Below are positions 25,662 to 33,189 of a DNA stretch of 36,383 nucleotides, in pieces (position 1 is the first letter of the stretch; every line of letters starts with the position of its first letter). The position numbers were made by a program, and so were the translations under genes. The DNA lies in contig CALVWU010000008.1 in assembly GCA_944367955.1 (NCBI GenBank), positions 1 through 36,383 of the forward strand, written 5' to 3'. The stretch comes from an uncultured Clostridia bacterium (GTDB lineage: Bacteria > Bacillota > Clostridia > Christensenellales > Borkfalkiaceae). Under the pieces are notes generated by a model. That model did no database searches. It was given only the letters and a program-made list of their open reading frames with translations, and was not told the DNA's origin.

Positions 25662-26210
25662 ATGAAAGCGACAGGCATTGTAAGAAGAATAGACGAATTG
25701 GGCAGGGTGGTTATCCCTAAGGAGATACGTTCCACCCTTCGCTTAAAGTCGGGCGACCCGCTCGAAATTTATACCGACCGCGACGAACTCATGCTTAAAA
25801 AGTATTCGCCCATCGCCTCTATCGGTCAGTTTTCGCAGGGCGCGGCCAAAAGTTTAAGCGATCTTTCGGGGCTTTTGGCGGTCATCTGCGATACCGACGA
25901 GGTGATCTGCGCATCCGGCAGCGGCAAGCGCGAGGTGGCCGGCAAAACCATTTCAAAACAGCTCGACGAAATTTTGCTCGCCCGCAAAAGCTATGTGGCC
26001 AGCGCGGTCGAAGGGCAAAACATCGTGCCCGTTACCGAAGACGACGCGCGTCCCGCAACCGCGCAGGTGATAGTGCCGATAGTAAGCGGTGGCGACTGCC
26101 TCGGCGCGGTTGCGCTTCTCGCCTATGGCGAAGGGGCAAAAATCGAGCGCGGTGCGCACGATCTCGCCGCTCTGTCGGCGGCCATTCTCGCAGGCCAATT
26201 CGAGTTTTAA
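25662..26210 (+). CDS. spoVT: Stage V sporulation protein T
   Basis: This 182-residue transcription factor acts in the forespore after engulfment and tunes sigma-G-dependent genes. The N-terminal AbrB-type swapped-hairpin DNA-binding domain reads MKATGIVRRIDELGRVVIPKEIR, of which GIVRRIDELGRVVIPKEIR is near-invariant in SpoVT. The C-terminal GAF-like domain (about 55-182) is present with the usual length. The start at 25662 is set by the conserved N-terminus and a GGGGGA site 5 bp upstream. Its presence, and the following genes, indicate a spore-forming organism. Confidence 0.96.
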   Translation: MKATGIVRRIDELGRVVIPKEIRSTLRLKSGDPLEIYTDRDELMLKKYSPIASIGQFSQGAAKSLSDLSGLLAVICDTDEVICASGSGKREVAGKTISKQLDEILLARKSYVASAVEGQNIVPVTEDDARPATAQVIVPIVSGGDCLGAVALLAYGEGAKIERGAHDLAALSAAILAGQFEF

Positions 26211-26291
26211 TTGCGTTCGTCGGCGCATATTGTGCGGTCAATCGCCGTAGTGCGGTAAGATGCCCGCGGCCGCGCATGTAATAGGTTTACC

Positions 26292-27644
26292 ATGAAAAAA
26301 TCATCGTACTTCAAAGGCGCGCTCACCGTTTCGGCGGGCGCGCTCGTTTCCAAGGCACTCGGCGCGCTCTACCGCATACCGCTTACCGCCCTGCTCGGCG
26401 ATGCGGGCATGGGCGTGTATCAAATGGTCTTTCCGCTGTACTGCATGCTTTTAACTGTGTCGTCGGGCGGCATTCCCACAGGCATTGCCCGCATAATATC
26501 ATCAAACCAATGCCCGTTTGTCGAACGTTATGCCCTGCGCGTATTCGCGTGCGCCGGGCTTTTGGGCGCGGCCGCAATGTTTGCCGCGGCCGCGCCGCTG
26601 GCAGCCGCCCAGGGCGAACCCGCCGTCGCGCTCTGCTGCAAAGTGATGTGTCCGTCGGTGCTGTTCGTCTCGGTGATTTCGGTCGTAAGAGGCTATTTTC
26701 AGGGCAGGGGCAACATGCTGCCCACTGCCGTAACCGAGGTGTCAGAGCAGCTGTTAAAAGTGGTTGCCGGCCTTATATTATGCTATGTTTACCGCCAAGA
26801 CGCAACGCATGCGGTCATTGCCGCGGTGTTTGCGGTGACGTTTGCCGAAGCACTTTCGGCCGTATATGCCTTCGCGCTGTATTCGTCTTCGCCCAAGCCA
26901 CGCTCGCCGCTGTTTCACGCGTCTAAAAATTGCTATAAACTCATACTCGAATACACCCTGCCGCTCACCTTAACGGCTATCGCCCTGCCCGCCTGTCAAC
27001 TGGCGGAAAGTATAGTCGTAGTGGGCGTTTTGCGGGAACATATTACCGGGGCAACGGCCTTGTGGGGCATTTTTTCGGGTTGTGCGGTGACCCTTGTAAA
27101 TCTGCCCGTTTCGCTGACTTACGGCCTTGCCGCGGCGGGCGTGCCGCGCATCTCGCCCGTGGCGCAGAGCGGCGACAACGAGGGGGCGAAGCGGCTTGCC
27201 TTAAATTCTGTCGTTTCGACTTTTGCGGTGTCGGCGCCGTGCGCCGTCGCTCTTGCCGCATTCGCGCCCATGGTATGCGGCATGCTCTTCGGCTCGCTCT
27301 CTCCGTCCTCGCGCGATTTGCTTGTGACCCTCGTGCGGGTCATGAGCGTAAACGCCGTAAGCCTTTCGCTCGTGCAAACTTCTTCGGCTTGTCTCGCCTC
27401 GCTCGGCATGCCGCTCGTTTCAACTTTTTCTCAGTGGCTTTCGGGCGGGTTGCGCATACTTCTGTCGTGGCTGTTCACAGCATTCACTCCGCTGTCGATA
27501 GTCGGCGCGGCGGTTTCTGCGAACGTCTGCTATTTGGTTGCGGTTTTAATCAATATATGGTATATTATCAGGTGTAAAAACGTCGGGCGCCGCAACTCGG
27601 CGCGAACGGTGTTCGGCCGCGGGGCGCGTTCGGTTTTGCGGTAG
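26292..27644 (+). CDS. SpoVB/YabM-like polysaccharide flippase
   Basis: This membrane protein of 450 residues is a MOP-superfamily exporter of the SpoVB/YabM/MurJ-like type, with about 12-14 hydrophobic helices. The N-terminus (KGALTVSAGALVSKALGALYRIPLT) is typical of spore-cortex flippases. Members move lipid-linked cell-wall precursors across the membrane. It follows spoVT by 81 bp, as yabM follows spoVT in Bacillus. The ribosome binding site is weak. Spore-cortex precursor transport is the likely role; a general MurJ-like role cannot be excluded. Confidence 0.88.
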   Translation: MKKSSYFKGALTVSAGALVSKALGALYRIPLTALLGDAGMGVYQMVFPLYCMLLTVSSGGIPTGIARIISSNQCPFVERYALRVFACAGLLGAAAMFAAAAPLAAAQGEPAVALCCKVMCPSVLFVSVISVVRGYFQGRGNMLPTAVTEVSEQLLKVVAGLILCYVYRQDATHAVIAAVFAVTFAEALSAVYAFALYSSSPKPRSPLFHASKNCYKLILEYTLPLTLTAIALPACQLAESIVVVGVLREHITGATALWGIFSGCAVTLVNLPVSLTYGLAAAGVPRISPVAQSGDNEGAKRLALNSVVSTFAVSAPCAVALAAFAPMVCGMLFGSLSPSSRDLLVTLVRVMSVNAVSLSLVQTSSACLASLGMPLVSTFSQWLSGGLRILLSWLFTAFTPLSIVGAAVSANVCYLVAVLINIWYIIRCKNVGRRNSARTVFGRGARSVLR

Positions 27645-27773
27645 AGCGGTGCCCTTCGGCGCCGGTATAAATGCCTCGGCTTCGACGCGGCGGCAGCTTT
27701 TCTGCCGTCCGCGAACCGCGTTCTGCTGCCGCGGCAACCAAATCAAAATCAGATAGCAAAGAGGAAACACAAA

Positions 27774-29189
27774 ATGAACATAACTCTTGTCGGTCTCGGC
27801 GTAAAGCAGGGCGATATGTCGCTTTGCGCAAAGGCCGCGCTCGATTCGGCGCAAAAAATTTTTGCGCGCACGTCGCGGGGCGAAGCGTACGCCTCGCTTT
27901 CGGGCTACGACGTGGAATACCTCGACGACGTGTTCAAACGCTCGCGCAATTTCGATACGCTCAACAAAAATCTTGCGTCAAAAATAATTTCGGCGTCAAA
28001 GCAGACGCCCGTGGTCTACTGCGTCGACGGCGCGGTTAGCGAAGACAATGCCTGTAAGGAAATCCTTGCTAAGGCGAAAGACTGCACCGTCTGCGAAGGC
28101 CCTTCCAAAATATCCTACATAAAAACGCTTGCAAAGCTTAAAAGCGCATGCGTTACAACGCTTTCGGCCTACGATATTTCAAGTCTTAAAAGCTGCCCCG
28201 CGGCCGTTATTTACGACCTCGACGACTTCGGTCTGGCAGATATGGCAAAGCGCAGACTCACCGCGCTGTTCGGCGAGGAGAGCGACTGCGTGTTCATAGA
28301 CGCCGACGGCGCGCACAAGATAAAGGTATACGAAATCGACCGCTTCAAACATTACACGGCCGAGTGCGCCGTCGCAATAGAAGAAAAGGAATTCCTTACT
28401 AAGGACAGGTATGATTTTGCCGACCTCGAACATCTTATAAAACTGCTCCGCGCGCCCGACGGATGTCCTTGGGACAGGGCGCAGACAAACGAAAGCATAC
28501 GCCAAAACATGATAGAGGAGGCCTATGAACTTGTAGACGCCGTAAACCGCGGCGACGACGACGGCATGGAAGAGGAGTGCGGCGACGTGCTGTTGCAGGC
28601 GGCCTTCCACGGCGTCATCAAAGAGGAGCTTGGCTCGTTCAACGCCTCCGACGCCATAACCCGCGTCGTCAAAAAGCTGATTTTCAGGCACTCGCACATT
28701 TTCGGCGGAGACAAGGCCGCCGACGAGGGCGCGGCGTTGAACGTGTGGGAAAAGAATAAGATGCGCGAAAAGCATCACACGACCTATACGCAGAGTCTGT
28801 ATGCCGTGCCCGGCAACTTCCCTGCATGCATGCGGGCGCAAAAGGTGGGCAAGCGCGCGGCAAAGTGCGGCATGGATTTTCTTTCGCCCGTGTCCGCTTC
28901 CGAAAAGCTGGGCGAAGAGGCGGCCGAACTCATTCAGGCGTTAAAGCAGGGCGACGAAAGGGCGGTGTTCGAAGAGAGCGGCGATCTGCTCTTTTCCGCG
29001 GTGAACACCTGCAGGCTTGCCGGCGTAGACAGCGAACAGGCCCTCGCCGCCGCAACCGATAAGTTCATAAAACGCTTCGAAGTTTTCGAATCTCTCGCAA
29101 AAAGAGACGGTAAAAATTTAAACGATATGTGCTCGGAAGAGTACGACTGGTATTGGTTACAGGCAAAAAATGCAACTAAAAAAGATTAA
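27774..29189 (+). CDS. YabN-type fusion: tetrapyrrole-methylase-like domain plus MazG pyrophosphohydrolase
   Basis: This 471-residue protein is a two-part fusion. The N-terminal part (about 1-215) is a degenerate tetrapyrrole methylase-like domain starting MNITLVGLGVKQGDMS. The C-terminal part (about 225-471) is a MazG nucleoside triphosphate pyrophosphohydrolase with the family start LLRAPDGCPWDRAQT, EEAYELVDAV and EECGDVLLQ metal-binding acidic motifs, and a second MazG-like half (KLGEEAAELIQA, EESGDLLFS). MazG removes pyrophosphate from (d)NTPs, including damaged ones. Gene order after the flippase matches spoVT-yabM-yabN in Bacillus. An AGAGGAAA site precedes the ATG. Its last 20 bp overlap the dus gene. 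Confidence 0.92.
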   Translation: MNITLVGLGVKQGDMSLCAKAALDSAQKIFARTSRGEAYASLSGYDVEYLDDVFKRSRNFDTLNKNLASKIISASKQTPVVYCVDGAVSEDNACKEILAKAKDCTVCEGPSKISYIKTLAKLKSACVTTLSAYDISSLKSCPAAVIYDLDDFGLADMAKRRLTALFGEESDCVFIDADGAHKIKVYEIDRFKHYTAECAVAIEEKEFLTKDRYDFADLEHLIKLLRAPDGCPWDRAQTNESIRQNMIEEAYELVDAVNRGDDDGMEEECGDVLLQAAFHGVIKEELGSFNASDAITRVVKKLIFRHSHIFGGDKAADEGAALNVWEKNKMREKHHTTYTQSLYAVPGNFPACMRAQKVGKRAAKCGMDFLSPVSASEKLGEEAAELIQALKQGDERAVFEESGDLLFSAVNTCRLAGVDSEQALAAATDKFIKRFEVFESLAKRDGKNLNDMCSEEYDWYWLQAKNATKKD

Positions 29190-30114
29190 AATAGGCTCGC
29201 TCACCACACCCAACAATGTTTTTTTGGCACCGCTGGCGGGGTACACAAACTGTGTGTTCAGGCAAATGTGCTTTGATTTCGGCGCGGGACTCACGTTTAC
29301 CGAAATGGTCAGCGCAAAGGGGTTGGTTTACGACAGCTCAGCCACGCGCGAACTGCTTTCCGTAACGCCGGAATACTCAGGCATAAAGGCCGTGCAGCTG
29401 TTCGGGGGCGACCCGTACTACATGCGCCGCGCGGCCGAAAGCCGCGAGATCGCACCCTTTGACCTCATCGATATAAATATGGGTTGTCCCGTGCCGAAAA
29501 TTTTTAAAAACGGCGAAGGCAGCGCGCTGATGGCCGATATACCCCGCGCGCAGAGCATCGTGCGCGAGGTGGCAAAGGCGGGCAAGCCCGTTTCGGTAAA
29601 ATTTCGCACGGGACTTTCGGGCGACAAGCTCGTCACGCGCGATTTTGCCCTCGCCATGCAGGATGCCGGTGCAAGTTTGATAACCGTGCACGGGCGCACC
29701 CGCGATAAAATTTACTCCGGCCCCGTAAATTTCGACGAGATAGCCGCCGCAAAGCGCGCCGTCGATATTCCCGTCATTGCAAACGGCGGAGTGTTTTCGG
29801 TTGCGGATGCCGACGAGTTGATCCAAAACACCGGGGCGGACGGCGTTGCCGTCGCTCGCGCGGCCATGTACGATCCGTTTATATTCTGCGCTCTCGTCCG
29901 TGTTCCCGTTCCGGATAAAAAGCAGGCGATCCGCACTCAGTTATTGCGCACGAGAGAGGTGTTCGGCGAACGCTTCGCCACCGTGTTTATGCGCAAAATG
30001 ATAGCCTTTTACATAAAGGGCATGCCCTCATCCTCCGCCGTAAAGCAGGCACTGTTCATGTGCGGTTCGGTTGAAGAGGTAGAGGGTATACTCAGCGGCA
30101 TAAATTTTAATTGA
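29170..30114 (+). CDS. dusB: tRNA-dihydrouridine synthase
   Basis: This 314-residue FMN enzyme reduces uridine to dihydrouridine in the D-loop of tRNA. LAPLAGYTNCVFRQMC near the N-terminus, VQLFGGDPYYM, NMGCPVPKIFKNGEGSALM with Cys106 as the general acid, TVHGRTRDKIYSG and ANGGVFS are DusB-type motifs. The gene overlaps the mazG fusion by 20 bp and is probably translated by coupling. Assignment to DusB rather than another bacterial Dus is by overall similarity. Confidence 0.93.
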   Translation: MQLKKIKIGSLTTPNNVFLAPLAGYTNCVFRQMCFDFGAGLTFTEMVSAKGLVYDSSATRELLSVTPEYSGIKAVQLFGGDPYYMRRAAESREIAPFDLIDINMGCPVPKIFKNGEGSALMADIPRAQSIVREVAKAGKPVSVKFRTGLSGDKLVTRDFALAMQDAGASLITVHGRTRDKIYSGPVNFDEIAAAKRAVDIPVIANGGVFSVADADELIQNTGADGVAVARAAMYDPFIFCALVRVPVPDKKQAIRTQLLRTREVFGERFATVFMRKMIAFYIKGMPSSSAVKQALFMCGSVEEVEGILSGINFN

Positions 30115-30159
30115 CCCCGTAATATGCCGCGGTTAATGCATGCGGATACATAAATATAC

Positions 30160-30196
30160 GGCGCGGCGGGCGCAAAAATTTTGCGGCCGCCGCGCC
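30160..30196. terminator. 18-bp hairpin between convergent dus and phosphatase genes
   Basis: Arms 30160-30177 and 30179-30196 are complementary with one mismatch, and the centre is AAAAATTTT. It could end transcription from either side, although no long U tract follows. Confidence 0.55.
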
Positions 30197-30213
30197 GAGC
30201 GGTTTAGATGTTG

Positions 30214-30249
30214 AACGGCCCCGAACGCAGTATGCGTTCGGGGCCGTTT
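30214..30249. terminator. Second hairpin between convergent genes
   Basis: A perfect 16-bp stem (30214-30229 with 30233-30248) and three-base loop. The plus side continues TTTA and the minus side lacks U's. It is the likely end of the phosphatase transcript or of dus read-through. Confidence 0.6.
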
Positions 30250-30277
30250 ATTCGGTGATATATGCGGGGCAATTGCA

Positions 30278-31090
30278 CTATTTCGCGTCGACGGGTTCAA
30301 GATATTTCGCTTTAAGCACGGCGATGTCTTCGTCCGTAATGCCCAAACGCTGTTTGCAATATCCCACGACGCTACCGTATCGCGCCTTCATTTCGTCCAT
30401 CACCTCGGTTATAAACCTCGGTTTGGCGGCCATCATGCTGTACAATATCTTTTTAAAGCGGGGAACGAGGGGGGATATTTTAAGCCCCACGGTGTGCCAA
30501 AAATACTTGCGGTGCTGAAATTTGCCCGAAGCCATATAGTCCTCTATAACTACCTTTTCGTCCACGCCCAAAAGACTTTCAACCAACATGGCGACTATGC
30601 CCGCCCTGTCCTTGCCGCCGCTGCAATGCCAAAGCACGCAGCCGTCGTTGTCGATTATAAGCCTAAGACAGTCTTTAAGCATGCCCGCGGGTTCGTCGCC
30701 GAACGCCATGGTCTTGTACATCTCAACCATATAGTTGTCCGAATCGCCGAACTCGTCCTTTATTCTGCGCGATTCTATCGCCATCGTTCTCGTCATGCTC
30801 TTTTCGCGCGTTATGCCGGGCGTAACCGTGCAAAGCACGGGCAGATGAACATATTCCACGCCGTCTATCATGGTGTCGGGGTATTCCTCGCGCTCGGTAA
30901 ATATGCGCAGGTCTATCACAAGGTTCAACCCCATGTCTTTAAGTTTTTTAACGGTTTCATCAGGCAGTTTATAAAGTTTTCCGCTTCGTATCAGTTTGTT
31001 ATGCTTAATCGCCATGCCGTCCGCGGCGGGGATGCCGCCGAGATCGCGCGTATTGAACAGCTTTTTTAACTGCAGTTTCTTTATATACAT
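30278..31090 (-). CDS. Tyrosine-specific protein phosphatase-like protein
   Basis: This 270-residue protein belongs to the bacterial LipA/Y_phosphatase3-type phosphatases. It has NTRDLGG at 13-19, a DLR motif with the general-acid region around 60, and the active-site loop HCSGGKDRAG with Cys156 and Arg162 of the C-x5-R motif. The Asp after Lys in the loop is characteristic of this family, whose members act on phosphotyrosine and phosphoinositides. No signal peptide is visible, so it is cytoplasmic here. The start must be at or near 31090 because NTRDLGG is essential. No ribosome binding site is visible and a promoter places the transcript start at the ATG itself. Confidence 0.9.
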   Translation of the reverse strand: MYIKKLQLKKLFNTRDLGGIPAADGMAIKHNKLIRSGKLYKLPDETVKKLKDMGLNLVIDLRIFTEREEYPDTMIDGVEYVHLPVLCTVTPGITREKSMTRTMAIESRRIKDEFGDSDNYMVEMYKTMAFGDEPAGMLKDCLRLIIDNDGCVLWHCSGGKDRAGIVAMLVESLLGVDEKVVIEDYMASGKFQHRKYFWHTVGLKISPLVPRFKKILYSMMAAKPRFITEVMDEMKARYGSVVGYCKQRLGITDEDIAVLKAKYLEPVDAK

Positions 31091-31096
31091 ACTATA

Positions 31097-31125
31097 ATTT
31101 TATCACAGTGTTTTCGTTAAGTCAA
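31097..31125 (-). promoter_or_regulatory. Leaderless-type promoter of the phosphatase gene
   Basis: On the minus strand TTGACT (31125-31120) and TAAAAT (31102-31097) are 17 bp apart. Six bases separate the -10 box from the ATG at 31090, so the transcript should begin at the start codon. No Shine-Dalgarno is present. Confidence 0.62.
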
Positions 31126-31267
31126 TATCGGTTTGTAAATTTGCACACTTTTTTGCGGTACAAATTTATATTGGGGTCAAAGTAAACAATTTTAATGTTT
31201 GCGGCCCGCTGTCCTCTGCATATATCGCCGCACGATTGCGCAAACGGCACTCAAAACCCGTCTGCGC

Positions 31268-31744
31268 TCAGCTTGTAAAAGTTCGTTTAAGCTCTATGTT
31301 CAAAGCGTTTTTATCGGGCGCGCGCCCGTAGGTAACCTGCGTTTCGCCGTCGCCCGTGGGCGTTTCAACAACCATAACGCCCTCGCTTTCAAGAAGAACG
31401 GGCAAATCGAACCCCTCTTCCAATATCCCTTCAACCTCGATATCGTGCACCCATGGCTGTTCGACGTCGTAGGTATACGAAAATTTTTTCGCGTTCATCA
31501 AAAAGAATTCAAGGTTGCATTCGTATTCGTATTTGTATCTTTCTGGCAACAGATAATTATCGTCGTTGTCGTCGTCGGCTATCGTAACTCCCGCTATATT
31601 GAATTCGTGAAAGTAATAGTCCTCCCAGCCGAAGACGATCTGAATAACCTCGTGCAGATCAAAAAAACCGTAGTCGGCGGGTATGGCCACCGTGCGCGAA
31701 ATATCCGTGTTTTCAAGTTTTATTTTTAAAACGTAATTCTTCAT
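31268..31744 (-). CDS. pRiA4b ORF-3-like family protein
   Basis: This 158-residue protein resembles the plasmid pRiA4b ORF-3-like family: YVLKIKLENTDISRTV at the N-terminus, then FFDLHEVIQIVFGWEDYYFHEF, and a C-terminal part rich in acidic residues. The family is widespread in mobile and chromosomal contexts and has no firmly known function. GGAGCGGAG precedes the start, and a promoter lies at 31773-31801. A hairpin (31238-31247 with 31258-31267) directly follows the stop but lacks a U tract. Codon use is somewhat more AT-rich than the flanking core genes. Confidence 0.85.
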   Translation of the reverse strand: MKNYVLKIKLENTDISRTVAIPADYGFFDLHEVIQIVFGWEDYYFHEFNIAGVTIADDDNDDNYLLPERYKYEYECNLEFFLMNAKKFSYTYDVEQPWVHDIEVEGILEEGFDLPVLLESEGVMVVETPTGDGETQVTYGRAPDKNALNIELKRTFTS

Positions 31745-31772
31745 CGCTCCGCTCCCGATGTTTTACGCTAAT

Positions 31773-31801
31773 ATAATATTCCAAAACAGTAAAAATGTCA
31801 A
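31773..31801 (-). promoter_or_regulatory. Promoter of the pRiA4b-like gene
   Basis: TTGACA (31801-31796) and TATTAT (31778-31773) on the minus strand are 17 bp apart. The start codon is about 30 bp downstream. Confidence 0.8.
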
Positions 31802-31826
31802 TGTCTGTCTGCCCTCTGTTAAAAAC

Positions 31827-31863
31827 TAAATACAGTTAATACAAATAATTCAGTTAATACAAA
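31827..31863 (+). repeat. Nonamer TTAATACAR repeats upstream of sbcD
   Basis: Tandem nine-base units (imperfect, TTAATACAA twice) with CAGTTAATACAA at 31833-31844 and again at 31851-31862. The same 12 bp occurs at 25554-25565 upstream of spoVT. Confidence 0.65.
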
Positions 31864-31904
31864 ATTAGCTGAACTGTCTGCCGCCGTTTTTTTTAGTAAA
31901 GCGA

Positions 31905-31933
31905 TTGAAAACCTTTCGTTGTTATGATATAAT
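31905..31933 (+). promoter_or_regulatory. Promoter of sbcDC
   Basis: TTGAAA (31905-31910) and TATAAT (31928-31933) are 17 bp apart. The transcript should start near 31940 and begins with a stem (CGGCAA 31944-31949 with TTGCCG 31971-31976, inner CCTC/GAGG) before the AAGGAG site. Confidence 0.85.
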
Positions 31934-31997
31934 TTAATGTGTACGGCAATCGATACCTCTAAAACCGAGGTTGCCGCATACATAAGGAGACAAAACT

Positions 31998-33137
31998 TTG
32001 AAGTTTTTACATCTGTCCGATCTTCATCTCGGCAAAAGATTGAACGAGTTTTCGCTTTTGGAAGATCAGCAGTACATTCTCGAAAGCATCCTCGGTTTGG
32101 TTTCAAACGAAAAACCGCAGGCCGTCGTAATCGCGGGCGACGTATACGACAAGCCCGTTCCGCCCGTCGAAGCCGTAAGGCTGTTCGATAAATTTCTTAC
32201 CGCGCTCGCTTCGGCGGGAGTGGCGGTAATAGTCATCGGAGGAAACCACGACTCCTCCGACCGCCTCTCGTTCGGTTCGGGGCTTTTTAAAGGCAGCGGG
32301 GTGCACATCGCGCCCGCTTATTCGGGCGATATAAAGGCGGTAACGCTGAGCGATGAGTGGGGGAAGGTAAATTTTTATCCCTTGCCGTTCATAAAACCCG
32401 CGCATGTAAACCGCTTTTGGCCGGACGACGGGATATGCGACTATACTTCGGCCGTGCGCACCGCATTGGAGCATGCCGAAATCGATTATTCGCAGCGCAA
32501 CGTGCTTGTCTGCCATCAGTTTGTAACGGGGGCCGCCCGCTGCGAATCCGAAGAACTCAGCGTGGGCGGGCTGGACAATGTCGATTCCTCGGTGTTTTCG
32601 CAATTCGATTATGTCGCCCTCGGCCACATTCACGGCCCGCAAAAGATCGGTACGGAACATATAAGATACTGCGGCTCGCCCCTCAAATACTCTTTTTCGG
32701 AAAGTTTGCAAAAAAAGAGCGTTCCAATGGTTGAAATGGGCAAAAAGGGCGATATAAACGTGAAGCTGCTGCCGCTTGTTCCCAGGCGGGAATTAAAGGT
32801 GTTGCGCGGCACATATGCTTCGGTTACTGCCCTTTCGTTTACCTCAAAGCTCAACGCCGAGGACTATTACAAAATAATTTTGACCGACGAAGAGGACGTG
32901 CCCGAAGGCGTTTCAAAACTGCGCATGTTCTATCCTAATCTTATGTCGCTCGAATACGACAACTCCCGCACCCGCAGCGAAGCCGCCGAAGTTGACGGCG
33001 AAAAAATAAAGGATAAAACGCCGATGCAGCTGTTCGAAGACCTGTACGAACGTCAGAACGGCAGACCAATGACCGAAGATATGCAAAAAGACGTTAAGGA
33101 ACTTATCGAAAGCATATGGCAAGGCGACGGCGCATGA
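31998..33137 (+). CDS. sbcD: Exonuclease SbcCD, nuclease subunit SbcD
   Basis: This 379-residue Mn2+-dependent nuclease subunit of SbcCD (Mre11-type) carries all the phosphoesterase motifs: SDLHLG at the N-terminus, GDVYDKP, GGNHDSSDR, the VCHQF segment and GHIHGPQ with metal-binding His residues. With SbcC it trims DNA ends and cuts hairpins and cruciforms. The start codon is TTG at 31998, supported by AAGGAG 6-8 bp upstream and by the conserved N-terminal motif at residues 7-12. It is the first gene of a two-gene operon, with a 52-bp gap to sbcC. Confidence 0.97.
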   Translation: MKFLHLSDLHLGKRLNEFSLLEDQQYILESILGLVSNEKPQAVVIAGDVYDKPVPPVEAVRLFDKFLTALASAGVAVIVIGGNHDSSDRLSFGSGLFKGSGVHIAPAYSGDIKAVTLSDEWGKVNFYPLPFIKPAHVNRFWPDDGICDYTSAVRTALEHAEIDYSQRNVLVCHQFVTGAARCESEELSVGGLDNVDSSVFSQFDYVALGHIHGPQKIGTEHIRYCGSPLKYSFSESLQKKSVPMVEMGKKGDINVKLLPLVPRRELKVLRGTYASVTALSFTSKLNAEDYYKIILTDEEDVPEGVSKLRMFYPNLMSLEYDNSRTRSEAAEVDGEKIKDKTPMQLFEDLYERQNGRPMTEDMQKDVKELIESIWQGDGA

Positions 33138-33189
33138 CCGCGTTCGTTGCGCCATATGCGCGTTGCAATTATTGTAAAGGAGTTTTAAA

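Noticed and set aside
31091..31096. TATAGT next to the phosphatase start as a -10 box
   Set aside because: It is too close to the ATG; TAAAAT at 31097-31102 with a matching -35 is the better choice.
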